From positions 1 to 64,000 of IMG/VR virus record IMGVR_UViG_3300032296_002111: a stretch of 64,000 nucleotides of DNA; one strand, 5' to 3'. This document shows positions 25,901 to 34,605 of the stretch, piece by piece. The position numbers and the translations under genes are program-made. Each line of letters starts with the position of its first letter. Position 1 is the first letter of the stretch. The notes under the pieces were generated by a model. The model did not search any database, was not told where the DNA came from, and worked only from the letters and a program-made list of their open reading frames with translations. This stretch comes from a virus.

Positions 25901-27201
25901 GATGGAGGCCATATTCAATTAAAATAGGAGATAAATGGTGGAGCTATAAACTTACTCCTCTTATAGGGGTTCTTGGTTTAGTTGGGGCCTATCGTGACCA
26001 ACAAAAATATCACAAGGCAAAAATTGACCAAACAACTTCACAGCGTTTAGGAATTGCTGCGGCAATTTCTATGTCAACTATATTAGAAACATCATTCTTA
26101 TCATCAGCTGAAACCTTCCTGAGCGGACTTATGGGTTTTGCCCTTAAAAATGATAAAGGCGAAAAGATGAAAGAATGGGCTACAAAGAAAGCAACAGCAT
26201 TTGTCCCTGTTTTAGGCACAAACTTTTATCAGCAGATAGCAAAAGCTGTTCAGCAGCAATTTGATATTCCTGACAAAGAGTATAAAGGAACATATTGGGG
26301 CCGATTCTTACGATTCATTCCTGTTGCAAGGGATATGTATGAAAACTCTGTCAATGGACTTGGCGAAGAGCTTCCTCCAAAGAAAGCAGGGATTCTGTAT
26401 TCTGTAGAGAACAAAGGGCCATACGCAAAGCTATGGAATCTCCTTGCCGAAAAGAACTCAAACACAGGCAAACCAGACCGCAGAGGGGCTTCTTATATTG
26501 ACAAAGATGGCAATCAGAAGGCAATGAATGATGAGCAATTCTATTTCTTCAGCAAGCAACGTGGAGAATACCTTCGCACTCTTATGATGGTCAATTATGA
26601 TAATTTGAAAAACATGGATGTAAAAGAGTTTGCCGATTGGATGGAGAACGCTCGCAAAGGGGCAAATAGCTATGCCAATGGAGAACTTGCGCTTCGTGAT
26701 GAAAAGCAGATATACGAAAAGAGCCTTCAGAAATATGAAGGGGAGTCCAATCACGAAAAGTCAAAAGTTATTTATGCCATAGAGGCGAATGATGTTAAGT
26801 CTGGGAGGTCTGCCTACAAGAAATATCTATCCCTTACTACAAAGGACGAGGATGATGCAAGCAAGGATATATTCACAAAGATTGTGAGCGATTCTGATAT
26901 TCTTCCGAAGGGCATTTCTGCGGACGACAAGCAAAGTTTCTACGAGGGACTTTTTGAGGGAAATGACGAGGCTGAAATCACAATTAAGAAAGAGAACGCT
27001 GAAGGCCAGGTGGAAGAAACAACTGCTACCTTTAAGGAAGTGTTCTCGCCTGCACAAAGAGAAAAACTCATCAATCTTTATAAGCAAAAGGCGGCATCCG
27101 TTGCTCCAAAGCTGAAGAAGATGGACGAGATTATGGGAACGGAATATTCCGAAGACTATAGTGGCCCTGCTATATGGAGGCAATACATTACCGAGGAATA
27201 G
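22996..27201 (+). CDS. Giant polyvalent virion protein, 1401 aa
   Basis: Starts two bases after the ferritin gene. N-terminus (FFNAIRAYVVRKFNEGAYSV) precedes a Pro-rich linker near 155-180. The middle contains long coiled coils, and around 630-650 AALLSGAETQSRNLFGNAFN, the signature I associate with large polyvalent protein-associated (LPD38-like) regions. Hydrophobic helices near 910-940 and 995-1010 suggest membrane contact. Probably packaged and ejected with DNA. The C-terminus is charged. Enzymatic activity not recognised. Confidence 0.65.
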   Translation: MAKLPCVPESRMFTLKDTGETMSYDQVRQYLMENPDIWLGAKEGKEVAMPKGETKPLSAEQELSQAFKKWKESFGKMGIIFDPAKPPKDDIEFFNAIRAYVVRKFNEGAYSVKQFIKDLIEEGIPDVKEQQKVWERFYDESIPSEKSEGKKEAPKPPKPPVTPPPTQGKEMPEGEKMERGFVTSIKEATDIREDVKEALIGGRSTYTRLPNIVSVREANAILNAIGIEEAKKLITAVSSDIPFAFRTTLGQVLIKRLNEEEKFKEAVNVVEDVAELSTGLAQGLQALSLLQYLTPAGQLLAAQRDINKIRQKKFSEHEDQIKKLKAQLEALNKQIVEQAINNVSDKTQDVATPESQPKGYGESNKIVTKSAFNKALERLRQAKFFTGVPPELIEIAIYHIEAGSREFGEFSRKMVQTVGKKVKPYLKSAYRAAQKRLGGEGYSSDADIATYMTKDIDKDIVSVLRQSGEKIQEIIRQHYTVAEEVKQTLSEKLQKKLGLSKKDADAIQKAVSTEFDKLATEKKEKAVGSIYKRLARKKPISKTASQRLIEFSNLGAFDEKTFKEEYAKAMGFPELTEADAKKIKELADKVQNAPEGAPKQKAITDLLNYRQTIGGVSLLEKSSSLFVAALLSGAETQSRNLFGNAFNLGLSVLNIGLQSLENPKQLPFLLQGLTYGIAQGALEGTYTLTTGYPPFKGKEDVSAILELVNFYGGRKNPFNYYKYVNRMQLAVDALFYEPLKEMRARQFALTQARNEFPDQNAIQKAIELVNEGDDAYKLAQQQAKEEYEAEIKKIESDKSLKGNKKRVQIFNAKLERVKRVRNILEQSRGEQLVSEATDFGLRNTFNNPPEGLLGVLAQAMNFVTNRLPLVKFEIPFVNVITNAANMALDYTPVGLVRMMRGGSITGNLKKPLSEQEKANLRVRAMTGLTVMFAAFLLSEPIGDDDEPIIEITADGYNDYQKNEDLEKTGWRPYSIKIGDKWWSYKLTPLIGVLGLVGAYRDQQKYHKAKIDQTTSQRLGIAAAISMSTILETSFLSSAETFLSGLMGFALKNDKGEKMKEWATKKATAFVPVLGTNFYQQIAKAVQQQFDIPDKEYKGTYWGRFLRFIPVARDMYENSVNGLGEELPPKKAGILYSVENKGPYAKLWNLLAEKNSNTGKPDRRGASYIDKDGNQKAMNDEQFYFFSKQRGEYLRTLMMVNYDNLKNMDVKEFADWMENARKGANSYANGELALRDEKQIYEKSLQKYEGESNHEKSKVIYAIEANDVKSGRSAYKKYLSLTTKDEDDASKDIFTKIVSDSDILPKGISADDKQSFYEGLFEGNDEAEITIKKENAEGQVEETTATFKEVFSPAQREKLINLYKQKAASVAPKLKKMDEIMGTEYSEDYSGPAIWRQYITEE

Positions 27202-27204
27202 TCG

Positions 27205-27212
27205 TAACTTTG
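27205..27212 (+). promoter_or_regulatory. -7 promoter box giving a nearly leaderless message
   Basis: TAACTTTG sits between the stop of the previous gene and the ATG at 27217, 4 bases away. The surrounding GAATAGTCGTAnnTTTG is shared with the promoter at 48785. No clear -33 element is visible. Confidence 0.55.
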
Positions 27213-27216
27213 TGAT

Positions 27217-30200
27217 ATGATACACAGAATTGACCGGGTGAACCCCGATGTGGACGACAGGGTGATTAAGCCTAACGAGGCACGTTTCGCAGAGAACCTG
27301 CGTTTCGGTGCTTCTACGGAGGACACGAACCTTTCGGGCGGAACGCTCATTCTGGGTAATACGCAGCTTGATTTCGTTCCTCCTGCGGGAGTGAATAAGG
27401 TGGTGGGTACGCTCAGTGACCTTGAGAACCGTGTCGTTTACTTTGCTATGTATAATGACAACGGAACGGAAGACGGGAAGCAGCATGGCATCTATCGTAT
27501 CAATAGCGGAACTGATGATTCTGTTGATACCATAGCGCAAGGGAATTGGCTGAACTTTCAATCGGACGACACATACAACGTATCTATGGCCACCATTCGT
27601 GGCCTCCTTTATTGGACGGACAATGTGAACGAGCCTCGGGTGATAAACATCGAGAAGGGCATCAGAACGCAAACGGGAGCCACAGAGGACATCTATCCAT
27701 TCCCAATAGAGGATTGGCACTATACGCAAATCAAGAGGCCGCCAGGTCAGGCGTTGTTAGTTAACCCGCAATTAGAGAATGACCTTCCTGGGGTTAGTCT
27801 TACAAAACAGAATAGGGCGCTCACCCAAACGGGATTCCAATATTCGTATTATTATGTGTATGATAACAATGAGGAAAGCCGTCTTGCCCCATACTCTATT
27901 GACACATTCTCAAACTATAATGTAACCCTTACGATTCCTGAAGCCGAGTTTAACGCTTATGCTTCCAATGCTCAAATCATAAAGGCTTTTGTGATTGTCA
28001 TAAGGAATGGCAATGATGGAGTTTGGAGGGAGTTAAGGTACATAAAAAACGATGGGGCTACGAGGACATTCTTGTTTAGAGATATTCTTTCTACAAGTTT
28101 ATCGCTAGTATCCTCTGACATAGTGGATGCACGGTATGATTCTGTTCCATTGGTGAGCAAAACAAACGAGATTGCTCAAAATAGGCTCAATCACGCAAAC
28201 TATGTAGTTGATTATCCTAGAATAGATGGAATTGAGTTTAAGGCTTCTATTACCAGAATAACTTCTTTAGAAGACGAAAATATATACAATGACCGCACAG
28301 ACCGTTCTTTTGTGCCTTGGGGTAGGTATAATATAGGAGTGGAGTTTGTTGATAAATATGGAAGAACGCAGCCAGTATCAAACGTATCGGAAGCTATAGC
28401 AGGAGTTTGGCTTTCTGATTATACTACATCAGACGGAAGTGGATATGGCAACTCAATACCCTTAGAGAATGTAAATTCCTATATTGGTGTTACTCCTACG
28501 ATTACAGACCAAAAGTATTATAGACGAGTTGCTGAATATTCAATAAAGGGGGACATTCCTGATTGGGTGGATAGGGTGAATATTGTACGAAGCAAGGCTA
28601 AGAACATTATTCAGTTCAATCAGTCAATGGGTCGTATTTATTTGTGGTATCAAAAAAATGCAGGAGGCGACTATTTCTTTACATGGGTTCCATACGCCAT
28701 AAACCCATACATAGTTAATCAGCCACAGAATAAGTGGAATATGAATGAAATATATGATGGAGGCGATACGAACACTAAATATACATTCATAGGCTATGTG
28801 GTGGAGTTTGCTGCAAACGAGGGGTTTGTAGCCTCAGAAAATCAATATATTTATTTCAATACAGACTTTTCAGCAGGAGGCGACCCAACTCCAAACAATG
28901 AGGTTTACGCAACAATATCAAAGTTTAAAGTAAACAACATTATTGGCAATAGGATATATGTAAAAGCCTCGGATGGAGTTCAAATCAATCCAAATTTTGA
29001 AGGATATGAAACGTCTCAGGAGGATAGGACAATAACTCCATACACGCTACCAGTGGCCTGTTTCAATACAGAGATTACTGAGTTCGGGCAAATGAGTAAT
29101 ATAAATAACTACATACCACTATTTTACAATTTTACCTTAACGCAAGAGGGAAATTTTGATGAGCAAATATTATATACTACAGAGGCAACATACACGGCTA
29201 AAGAGTATAAAGATGCAATTGCTATTAATGGAGAAGTTAAGGGATATTTGTTTGGAGATGCAAGAATTTCTCTGTCGCTAAAAACTACTATAGCTCAATC
29301 ATATAATATAAAGATTTTTAACCCAGGCCAAATCAACGGACAGCCAGTCATAAAAGATGCTGTTCAGAATATTAACGCTCAAGGATGGTATGGGTTCTTT
29401 ATCTCAATGTCCCCAATAGACATTTTCAATCAGAAATGGAACCAGAATATTGGACAGGTTAACACAACAAGCTATCTTGACTCCCAAAATTTAAGACAGG
29501 ACAATCAAATCTGTTTCTCCAATCCAACAGTGGGGTCAACGCAAGTGAATGGACTAAACAAGTTCAACTCTGCCGACTTCCGTTCCGCTCCTGTGGAGAA
29601 TGGGCCAATTACGGCACTCATTAACACAAACGCCACACAAAGGGAGCCGGGCGTACTTCTTGCCGTAGGGGCATACGGAGTGAGTTCGTTCTATTACGAT
29701 GCCGTTCAGCTTACGAATGTTGACGGAACATCAAACGTAACGACAACCAATTCCTACCTTGCCTCTCAAAGGCCGCTGCTTGGGCAGTTCGGAACGTCAA
29801 GGCCAATGTCCATCACCAAAACGCCACTGTCCACTGTTTATTGGTGGAGCGATGTGGTGAACGACTTGGTTCGTTATAGCAACGCAGGGCTTGAGCGCCT
29901 TGGCTTAACGTATTCGTTCAGCAACTATCTTCGGCAGACATACGGAGGGAACGCCCTCATCACTACTTGGTACGACCAAGTGACAGATGAAATCAATCTT
30001 GTCGGGAAGGGACTCGCCACTGCTACGTTCAGTGAGCGCTACAAAACCTTCCAAGGGACAAGAAGCTACATCAACGGGGACATCTCTCCAGAACGCTCCA
30101 TAGGGGCCGCTACGAAGTTCTATAACTTCCTTGGAGGTGAGATATGGAAAACGGATGTGAACAACACAGCGGCCAACGATAGCCAGTTATTTGGCGAATA

Positions 30201-30549
30201 TAAAATGCCAAAGGTGGCCATCATTACAAACGAGCAGCCTGCTGTAATGAAAACGTGGAATCAAATAAAAATGTTTGGCCCACATCCCACAACGACAGAA
30301 CTTGTTGCCGTAGCTAATAGCACAGTGAGTAGCGGAAACCTGCTTTCAACCATTGATTACAATTGGTGGATAGAAAGAAAGAATGTGTGGGAGGCCGCCA
30401 TCAGGCGTTCTATTACATCACAAGGTGGGGTTCTTGCAGGAAAAATAATGGAAAGTAGAATATTATATTCTATTTTTGCATTCGACCCTCAGTCTTTTGA
30501 TAAAATCAACTTTATTGAGGTGAAGAGCAATTCATCGATAGTACAATAG
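27217..30549 (+). CDS. Large virion protein, 1110 aa (stabilisation/tail-hub-like)
   Basis: The N-terminus reads as a beta-propeller-like virion protein: DRVIKPNEARFAENLRFG, then LSGGTLILGNTQ and VYFAMYNDNGTE with later LLYWTDNVNEPRVINI. This pattern is frequent in the large 'stabilization' proteins of crAss-like and related Bacteroidota podoviruses. The rest is beta-rich and Asn/Tyr-rich, without membrane segments. It has its own promoter and precedes internal virion protein and portal. Assignment is by pattern memory only. Confidence 0.6.
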   Translation: MIHRIDRVNPDVDDRVIKPNEARFAENLRFGASTEDTNLSGGTLILGNTQLDFVPPAGVNKVVGTLSDLENRVVYFAMYNDNGTEDGKQHGIYRINSGTDDSVDTIAQGNWLNFQSDDTYNVSMATIRGLLYWTDNVNEPRVINIEKGIRTQTGATEDIYPFPIEDWHYTQIKRPPGQALLVNPQLENDLPGVSLTKQNRALTQTGFQYSYYYVYDNNEESRLAPYSIDTFSNYNVTLTIPEAEFNAYASNAQIIKAFVIVIRNGNDGVWRELRYIKNDGATRTFLFRDILSTSLSLVSSDIVDARYDSVPLVSKTNEIAQNRLNHANYVVDYPRIDGIEFKASITRITSLEDENIYNDRTDRSFVPWGRYNIGVEFVDKYGRTQPVSNVSEAIAGVWLSDYTTSDGSGYGNSIPLENVNSYIGVTPTITDQKYYRRVAEYSIKGDIPDWVDRVNIVRSKAKNIIQFNQSMGRIYLWYQKNAGGDYFFTWVPYAINPYIVNQPQNKWNMNEIYDGGDTNTKYTFIGYVVEFAANEGFVASENQYIYFNTDFSAGGDPTPNNEVYATISKFKVNNIIGNRIYVKASDGVQINPNFEGYETSQEDRTITPYTLPVACFNTEITEFGQMSNINNYIPLFYNFTLTQEGNFDEQILYTTEATYTAKEYKDAIAINGEVKGYLFGDARISLSLKTTIAQSYNIKIFNPGQINGQPVIKDAVQNINAQGWYGFFISMSPIDIFNQKWNQNIGQVNTTSYLDSQNLRQDNQICFSNPTVGSTQVNGLNKFNSADFRSAPVENGPITALINTNATQREPGVLLAVGAYGVSSFYYDAVQLTNVDGTSNVTTTNSYLASQRPLLGQFGTSRPMSITKTPLSTVYWWSDVVNDLVRYSNAGLERLGLTYSFSNYLRQTYGGNALITTWYDQVTDEINLVGKGLATATFSERYKTFQGTRSYINGDISPERSIGAATKFYNFLGGEIWKTDVNNTAANDSQLFGEYKMPKVAIITNEQPAVMKTWNQIKMFGPHPTTTELVAVANSTVSSGNLLSTIDYNWWIERKNVWEAAIRRSITSQGGVLAGKIMESRILYSIFAFDPQSFDKINFIEVKSNSSIVQ

Positions 30550-30555
30550 GAATGT

Positions 30556-31332
30556 ATGGCAGAGTTTGATTACAACCAACTTATTCAGCCCGCAGTAGGA
30601 GCAGGACTTTCATTTGCAGGGTCTATTCCTCAAATGATTGAGGCAAGAAGGCTTCGAAAAGAACGTGAACGTCTTTTGCAAGAGGGCGCTCCTGGCCTTT
30701 CTCCTATGGAGCAGGAACAGCTTGCTGCTGCTCGTGCAAGGGCCGCTTCTTCTCTCGCTCCGGGGTATGCTCAGGAGATGGAAGGAATTGCTCAGACACA
30801 AGGAGATGTTCTTGGTGCTGCCAAGAGGGCTGGAATCTCAGGGTCGAATCTGCTGAACACGTTAAGCCGTTTGAATATGCAGGGACAAGCCGCAAGGCGC
30901 AATCTTGCTGTTCGTGGCGCACAGGCTCAGAGGGCTTCTCAGGAGGACTTGCAGAACCTCGCTATGGCTGCTGATGCAAGAAGGCAGGGAAGGGTTCAGA
31001 ATTGGGAGGCTAAACTGGCGGCAATGGATGCGGCTCGCAGGCAGTACAACGCTGCTGCTGCACAAAGTCCGCTACAAGGAGCTTTAGCATTCATGCCAAG
31101 AGAAGGATTTAAGTTTGGGACAAAAGATGTATCCACTGGAGGGGCAAGTCCATATAAATCATTTACTGAAATCCCAACTCAATTTGCAGAAAAGGAGCCA
31201 ATGTTTAATCCTTATGCCGCACAGAATGCAGCAGGAATGAAAATGACAACTCCAACAGGACCGGGCGCAACTCCTCCTATTGGGACTTTATATGATAGTC
31301 CTGTAAGGCTAAATCCATATTACAGATTCTAA
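30556..31332 (+). CDS. Internal virion protein (gp14-like), 258 aa
   Basis: After a hydrophobic N-terminal stretch (VGAGLSFAGSIPQMIEA) the protein is a long Ala/Arg/Gln-rich helix (residues about 35-180, e.g. LAAARARAASSLAPGYAQEM), then a Pro/Gly tail. This composition resembles T7 gp14-type core proteins that are ejected to form the DNA-injection channel. It abuts the portal gene with no gap, which fits. Confidence 0.6.
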   Translation: MAEFDYNQLIQPAVGAGLSFAGSIPQMIEARRLRKERERLLQEGAPGLSPMEQEQLAAARARAASSLAPGYAQEMEGIAQTQGDVLGAAKRAGISGSNLLNTLSRLNMQGQAARRNLAVRGAQAQRASQEDLQNLAMAADARRQGRVQNWEAKLAAMDAARRQYNAAAAQSPLQGALAFMPREGFKFGTKDVSTGGASPYKSFTEIPTQFAEKEPMFNPYAAQNAAGMKMTTPTGPGATPPIGTLYDSPVRLNPYYRF

Positions 31333-33615
31333 ATGTTCGCACCAGACCTATCCCTTCCGTTTGAGAAAAAGAAGTCCAAGGAGTTCGGGAAGGACTTTGC
31401 TTCAGGGCTTGAAACATGGCACTTGATGCAAATTGAGAGTCCGAACTTCCCTAAGCGGAAATGGGCGGAGAACTATCAATATGCGTTAGGCAACCAATCC
31501 TATTTGCGTACCATTCAGCCCATAGATAACCTAGGGGCCAATGATAGCCAAACGCTCATAGCTGCTGATTTGCGGAACATGAAGCTCACTTCCACGATAC
31601 TTGAGAGTATTGTAGGCAAGTTGAACCGCCAGAAGTTCCGCCCAACGGTGAGCATGATTGACAGCCTTGCAATGGGGCAGCGTGAGGACATGAAGGCCAA
31701 AATGGAGCTTGCCATGTATCTCAAGCAGCAGAACGCTGAGATGGGGCAGATATTGCAGCAGCTTGGCCTTACGCCCGATGAAGTTCCAATGGACACAACG
31801 GAGCTTCAAATTATGCTTGATTGTATGCCTCAGTTTGTTGAGGAAATGAACATTGAGCTGGCCTTGTCGAAAATAGGACACGAAAACAATTTGGAAACCC
31901 TTGCGAGGATGACGGACTATGATGACGCCATCACTTCCGTAAGGGGCCATTATATCAATAGAGTAAATGGAAAGCGGCAAATTGAATGGCTTGACCCTCT
32001 TAATAGCGGTCATAGTATGTCCTTTTATCCTGATGGCCGTGATATTGTTTGGTCTTATAGGATTCGGCCTGTACCTGTTGAACAGGTGCGTATCGAGGCA
32101 CAGGAATTTCTTACGGACAACGAACTTAATAACCTTAGAGGAGGCCAATTTAGTGTCCTCTACAACTGGCTCTACTGGTGGGCAGCCCCAGGAGCGAACA
32201 ACTACCTCGCAACTTTTAACAACACTTACACCGATTATGTTCTCGTCATGGACTTTGAGTTCGTCTCCACAGACGTGCTTTACACCAACATTAAGAACGG
32301 ACGGGCGTACAATGGATATTCCAAAAAGACTCCCGGAAAAGATGGTGATGTCTATACTGCCAAGGTGCAAAACCTTTTCGGGGGTAAGTACATTTGCGGA
32401 AGCGGGTATGTCTATGACTACGGTGTCAAGCCTGGAATACGGCAACCTATCGTAACTCGTAATGAGGATGCGTTCAAGGTAAATGCCTCGAAGGTATATG
32501 GCTCATTCGTGTGGCATCACTCTTCAATGATAAGGGGCGAATCTACGTCCATCCTTGATAGAGCCAAGCCGCACATTGACGCTATTGAAGACACCTTCAA
32601 GAAGTTTAAGACATACGTTAAGGAGTTTCTTCCTTGGATGATAAGGGTGGACCAAGATGCCTTGGCCGACCTTGCCATGAAGGAAGGCGACAATGTCACT
32701 GCCGAGGACTTAATGACTACGCTATTGGAGCGTGGCCTTGGCGTTGTTTCTTCCTCCGCCTATAAGGGCTTCCACAACGCAAGCGTTAAGGATGCCATTT
32801 CCATTATGGAGAATGCAGGGGGAGGAAACCTCCAAGTGCTGTGGAGCTTATTGCTTCAGCAAATCAACCTCCTGCACGATGTAGTGGGCGTTCCAAAGGT
32901 GGACACAGGAGGAGGCGTAAGTCCTGAGCAAGGAAAAGCCGTTACGCAAATGCTTCTTCAGGGAAGCGACAATGTTCTCTCTGGACTCATGGAGGCTAAA
33001 ATACGTTTGTATAGCAGCCTTTGGGAGAACTTGATGTACGACATTATGCAAACCGGAGAATCGGGAGTGGCTAACAATAGGGCTTTCTCCATTCCTCCGG
33101 GCAATCCTGACGAGAGGATTCCAAATCTCGTTGTTGAGCCTTTGCCAACGGACACTGACTGGCAGGACCTGTTTGCAAAAGCACAGCAAGCTCTCGCAGC
33201 GGGGACGCTGACAATAGACCAATATGCCTACCTGAAAATCATAGACAATATGAAGCAGGCGTGGGGCTATTTGGCCGTTCAGCAGAAGCGCACAGAAATA
33301 AAGAAGGCACAGATGCAGCAAATGGCCGACCAAGCCAACACGGAGCGTCAGATGCTTTCCAATCAGCAGGCGCAAGAGGGGAAAGAAAGACTTGAACAAA
33401 TTAAAATTTTTGGCAACATATTACAGGAGTATGCGAAGGCTGCCTTTGCCGACCCTATGAATAATGAGAGCCAAAATGTAATTTTGCAAAAAATACAAAT
33501 AGAGTTAGAAAAATTGTATGGAACAGGAGGTAATCAACCAAGTGGCGGAGCAGCTGGACAACAGCCAGCAGAGCTTGCCGGAGGGTCAGCCGCAGTTAGC
33601 GGAGAACCCGTTTAA
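31333..33615 (+). CDS. Portal protein
   Basis: 760 residues with a portal-like course: an N-terminal region with KLTSTILESIVGKLNRQKFRP, a beta-rich stem region, long helices (LLHDVVGVPKVDTGGG, VTQMLLQGSDNVLSGLMEAK), a crown-like helix QMQQMADQANTERQMLSNQQ, and a Gly/Ala tail. It sits between the internal virion gene and the scaffold. The portal forms the dodecameric DNA entry ring. The last 98 bases are also read in another frame by the scaffold gene. Confidence 0.8.
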   Translation: MFAPDLSLPFEKKKSKEFGKDFASGLETWHLMQIESPNFPKRKWAENYQYALGNQSYLRTIQPIDNLGANDSQTLIAADLRNMKLTSTILESIVGKLNRQKFRPTVSMIDSLAMGQREDMKAKMELAMYLKQQNAEMGQILQQLGLTPDEVPMDTTELQIMLDCMPQFVEEMNIELALSKIGHENNLETLARMTDYDDAITSVRGHYINRVNGKRQIEWLDPLNSGHSMSFYPDGRDIVWSYRIRPVPVEQVRIEAQEFLTDNELNNLRGGQFSVLYNWLYWWAAPGANNYLATFNNTYTDYVLVMDFEFVSTDVLYTNIKNGRAYNGYSKKTPGKDGDVYTAKVQNLFGGKYICGSGYVYDYGVKPGIRQPIVTRNEDAFKVNASKVYGSFVWHHSSMIRGESTSILDRAKPHIDAIEDTFKKFKTYVKEFLPWMIRVDQDALADLAMKEGDNVTAEDLMTTLLERGLGVVSSSAYKGFHNASVKDAISIMENAGGGNLQVLWSLLLQQINLLHDVVGVPKVDTGGGVSPEQGKAVTQMLLQGSDNVLSGLMEAKIRLYSSLWENLMYDIMQTGESGVANNRAFSIPPGNPDERIPNLVVEPLPTDTDWQDLFAKAQQALAAGTLTIDQYAYLKIIDNMKQAWGYLAVQQKRTEIKKAQMQQMADQANTERQMLSNQQAQEGKERLEQIKIFGNILQEYAKAAFADPMNNESQNVILQKIQIELEKLYGTGGNQPSGGAAGQQPAELAGGSAAVSGEPV

Positions 33616-34585
33616 AGTAACAAGCGTTAAGCCTGCCGATGCAGACGCTCCCTTAAACTATATAGAGGGGAACGAGCCGCAGGAGGAAGCTCCTATTCAG
33701 GAGGAAGCGCAAGAAGAAGTTCAGCAGGAAACACAACAGGCCGTAGAGGATATAGATGCCCTTCGTGCTAAACTTGCTGAACTAGAAGCGAAGCTTTCCG
33801 AGTCCCCTAAGACAAAGGTGGAATATCGGATGCCAGACGAAGTGAGGGAATTATTAGAGAATCCCGCAACGCTTCAAATTCTTAATCAGGACTACGAAAA
33901 TATGCCAGTCCTTGAGCTGATTAAGAACGCCTTTAAGGAAGCAAATCCTTGGGCAAAAACGGACAGGCACATTGAAACGCACTTGAGAAGGCAATATCCC
34001 GATATTGACTTTGACATACCTGAGAATCTTGGACTCTCTGAAGAGGATTATGATGCGATAGCTTGGCAAGCCGAGGGCATACGCCAGAATCTCATCAATC
34101 AACAGAACGAGGTTAAAGGGAAGTTAGAAGCCGCAAAGGCTCCTGTTACCACTCAAGCCGACCTTGATGCGTACCAAAATGCGTTTCAAGGATTGGTGGA
34201 AGAAGGTATCAAGAGTTTGAAGCCTGAGCCACTGTCCTTGGACATTCCAGGGTATAAGATGCCTCAGGTGGACTTTGAAAAGATTCGGGATATTGTTTAT
34301 AGTGACGCTGTTCCGCTGTCTTTGGATTCCGAAGGCAATGTGTGGCCTAACATGAAGGCTGCATCAGCTATGGCTGAATTGGAATTGCTCAAGAGTCAGA
34401 TTCCGGCGATGCTGGAAGCGGCCCGTAGAGCGGCTCCGAAGGAGGCTGTGGAAGCCATCAGTAGAACGCTGAACAATCAAGTGCCACAAAATAACGTCGC
34501 ACCAATCAATCCACAACAAGTGGCGCAGGCTAAGTCGGCAACGCTTGGAGGGTTGAGGATAGTGGGCGTTCAGTCTAATTTTTAA
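33518..34585 (+). CDS. Capsid scaffold protein
   Basis: 355 residues, acidic, with Glu/Gln repeats (EEAPIQEEAQEEVQQETQQA), a coiled coil (ALRAKLAELEAKLSE) and helical remainder; a short basic or neutral C-terminus contacts capsid in such proteins. It lies directly before the major capsid gene, the usual scaffold position. The 98-base overlap with the portal C-terminus is long. Function inferred from composition and position. Confidence 0.75.
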   Translation: MEQEVINQVAEQLDNSQQSLPEGQPQLAENPFKVTSVKPADADAPLNYIEGNEPQEEAPIQEEAQEEVQQETQQAVEDIDALRAKLAELEAKLSESPKTKVEYRMPDEVRELLENPATLQILNQDYENMPVLELIKNAFKEANPWAKTDRHIETHLRRQYPDIDFDIPENLGLSEEDYDAIAWQAEGIRQNLINQQNEVKGKLEAAKAPVTTQADLDAYQNAFQGLVEEGIKSLKPEPLSLDIPGYKMPQVDFEKIRDIVYSDAVPLSLDSEGNVWPNMKAASAMAELELLKSQIPAMLEAARRAAPKEAVEAISRTLNNQVPQNNVAPINPQQVAQAKSATLGGLRIVGVQSNF

Positions 34586-34605
34586 TCTTTTAGAAAAACA
34601 AAAAA

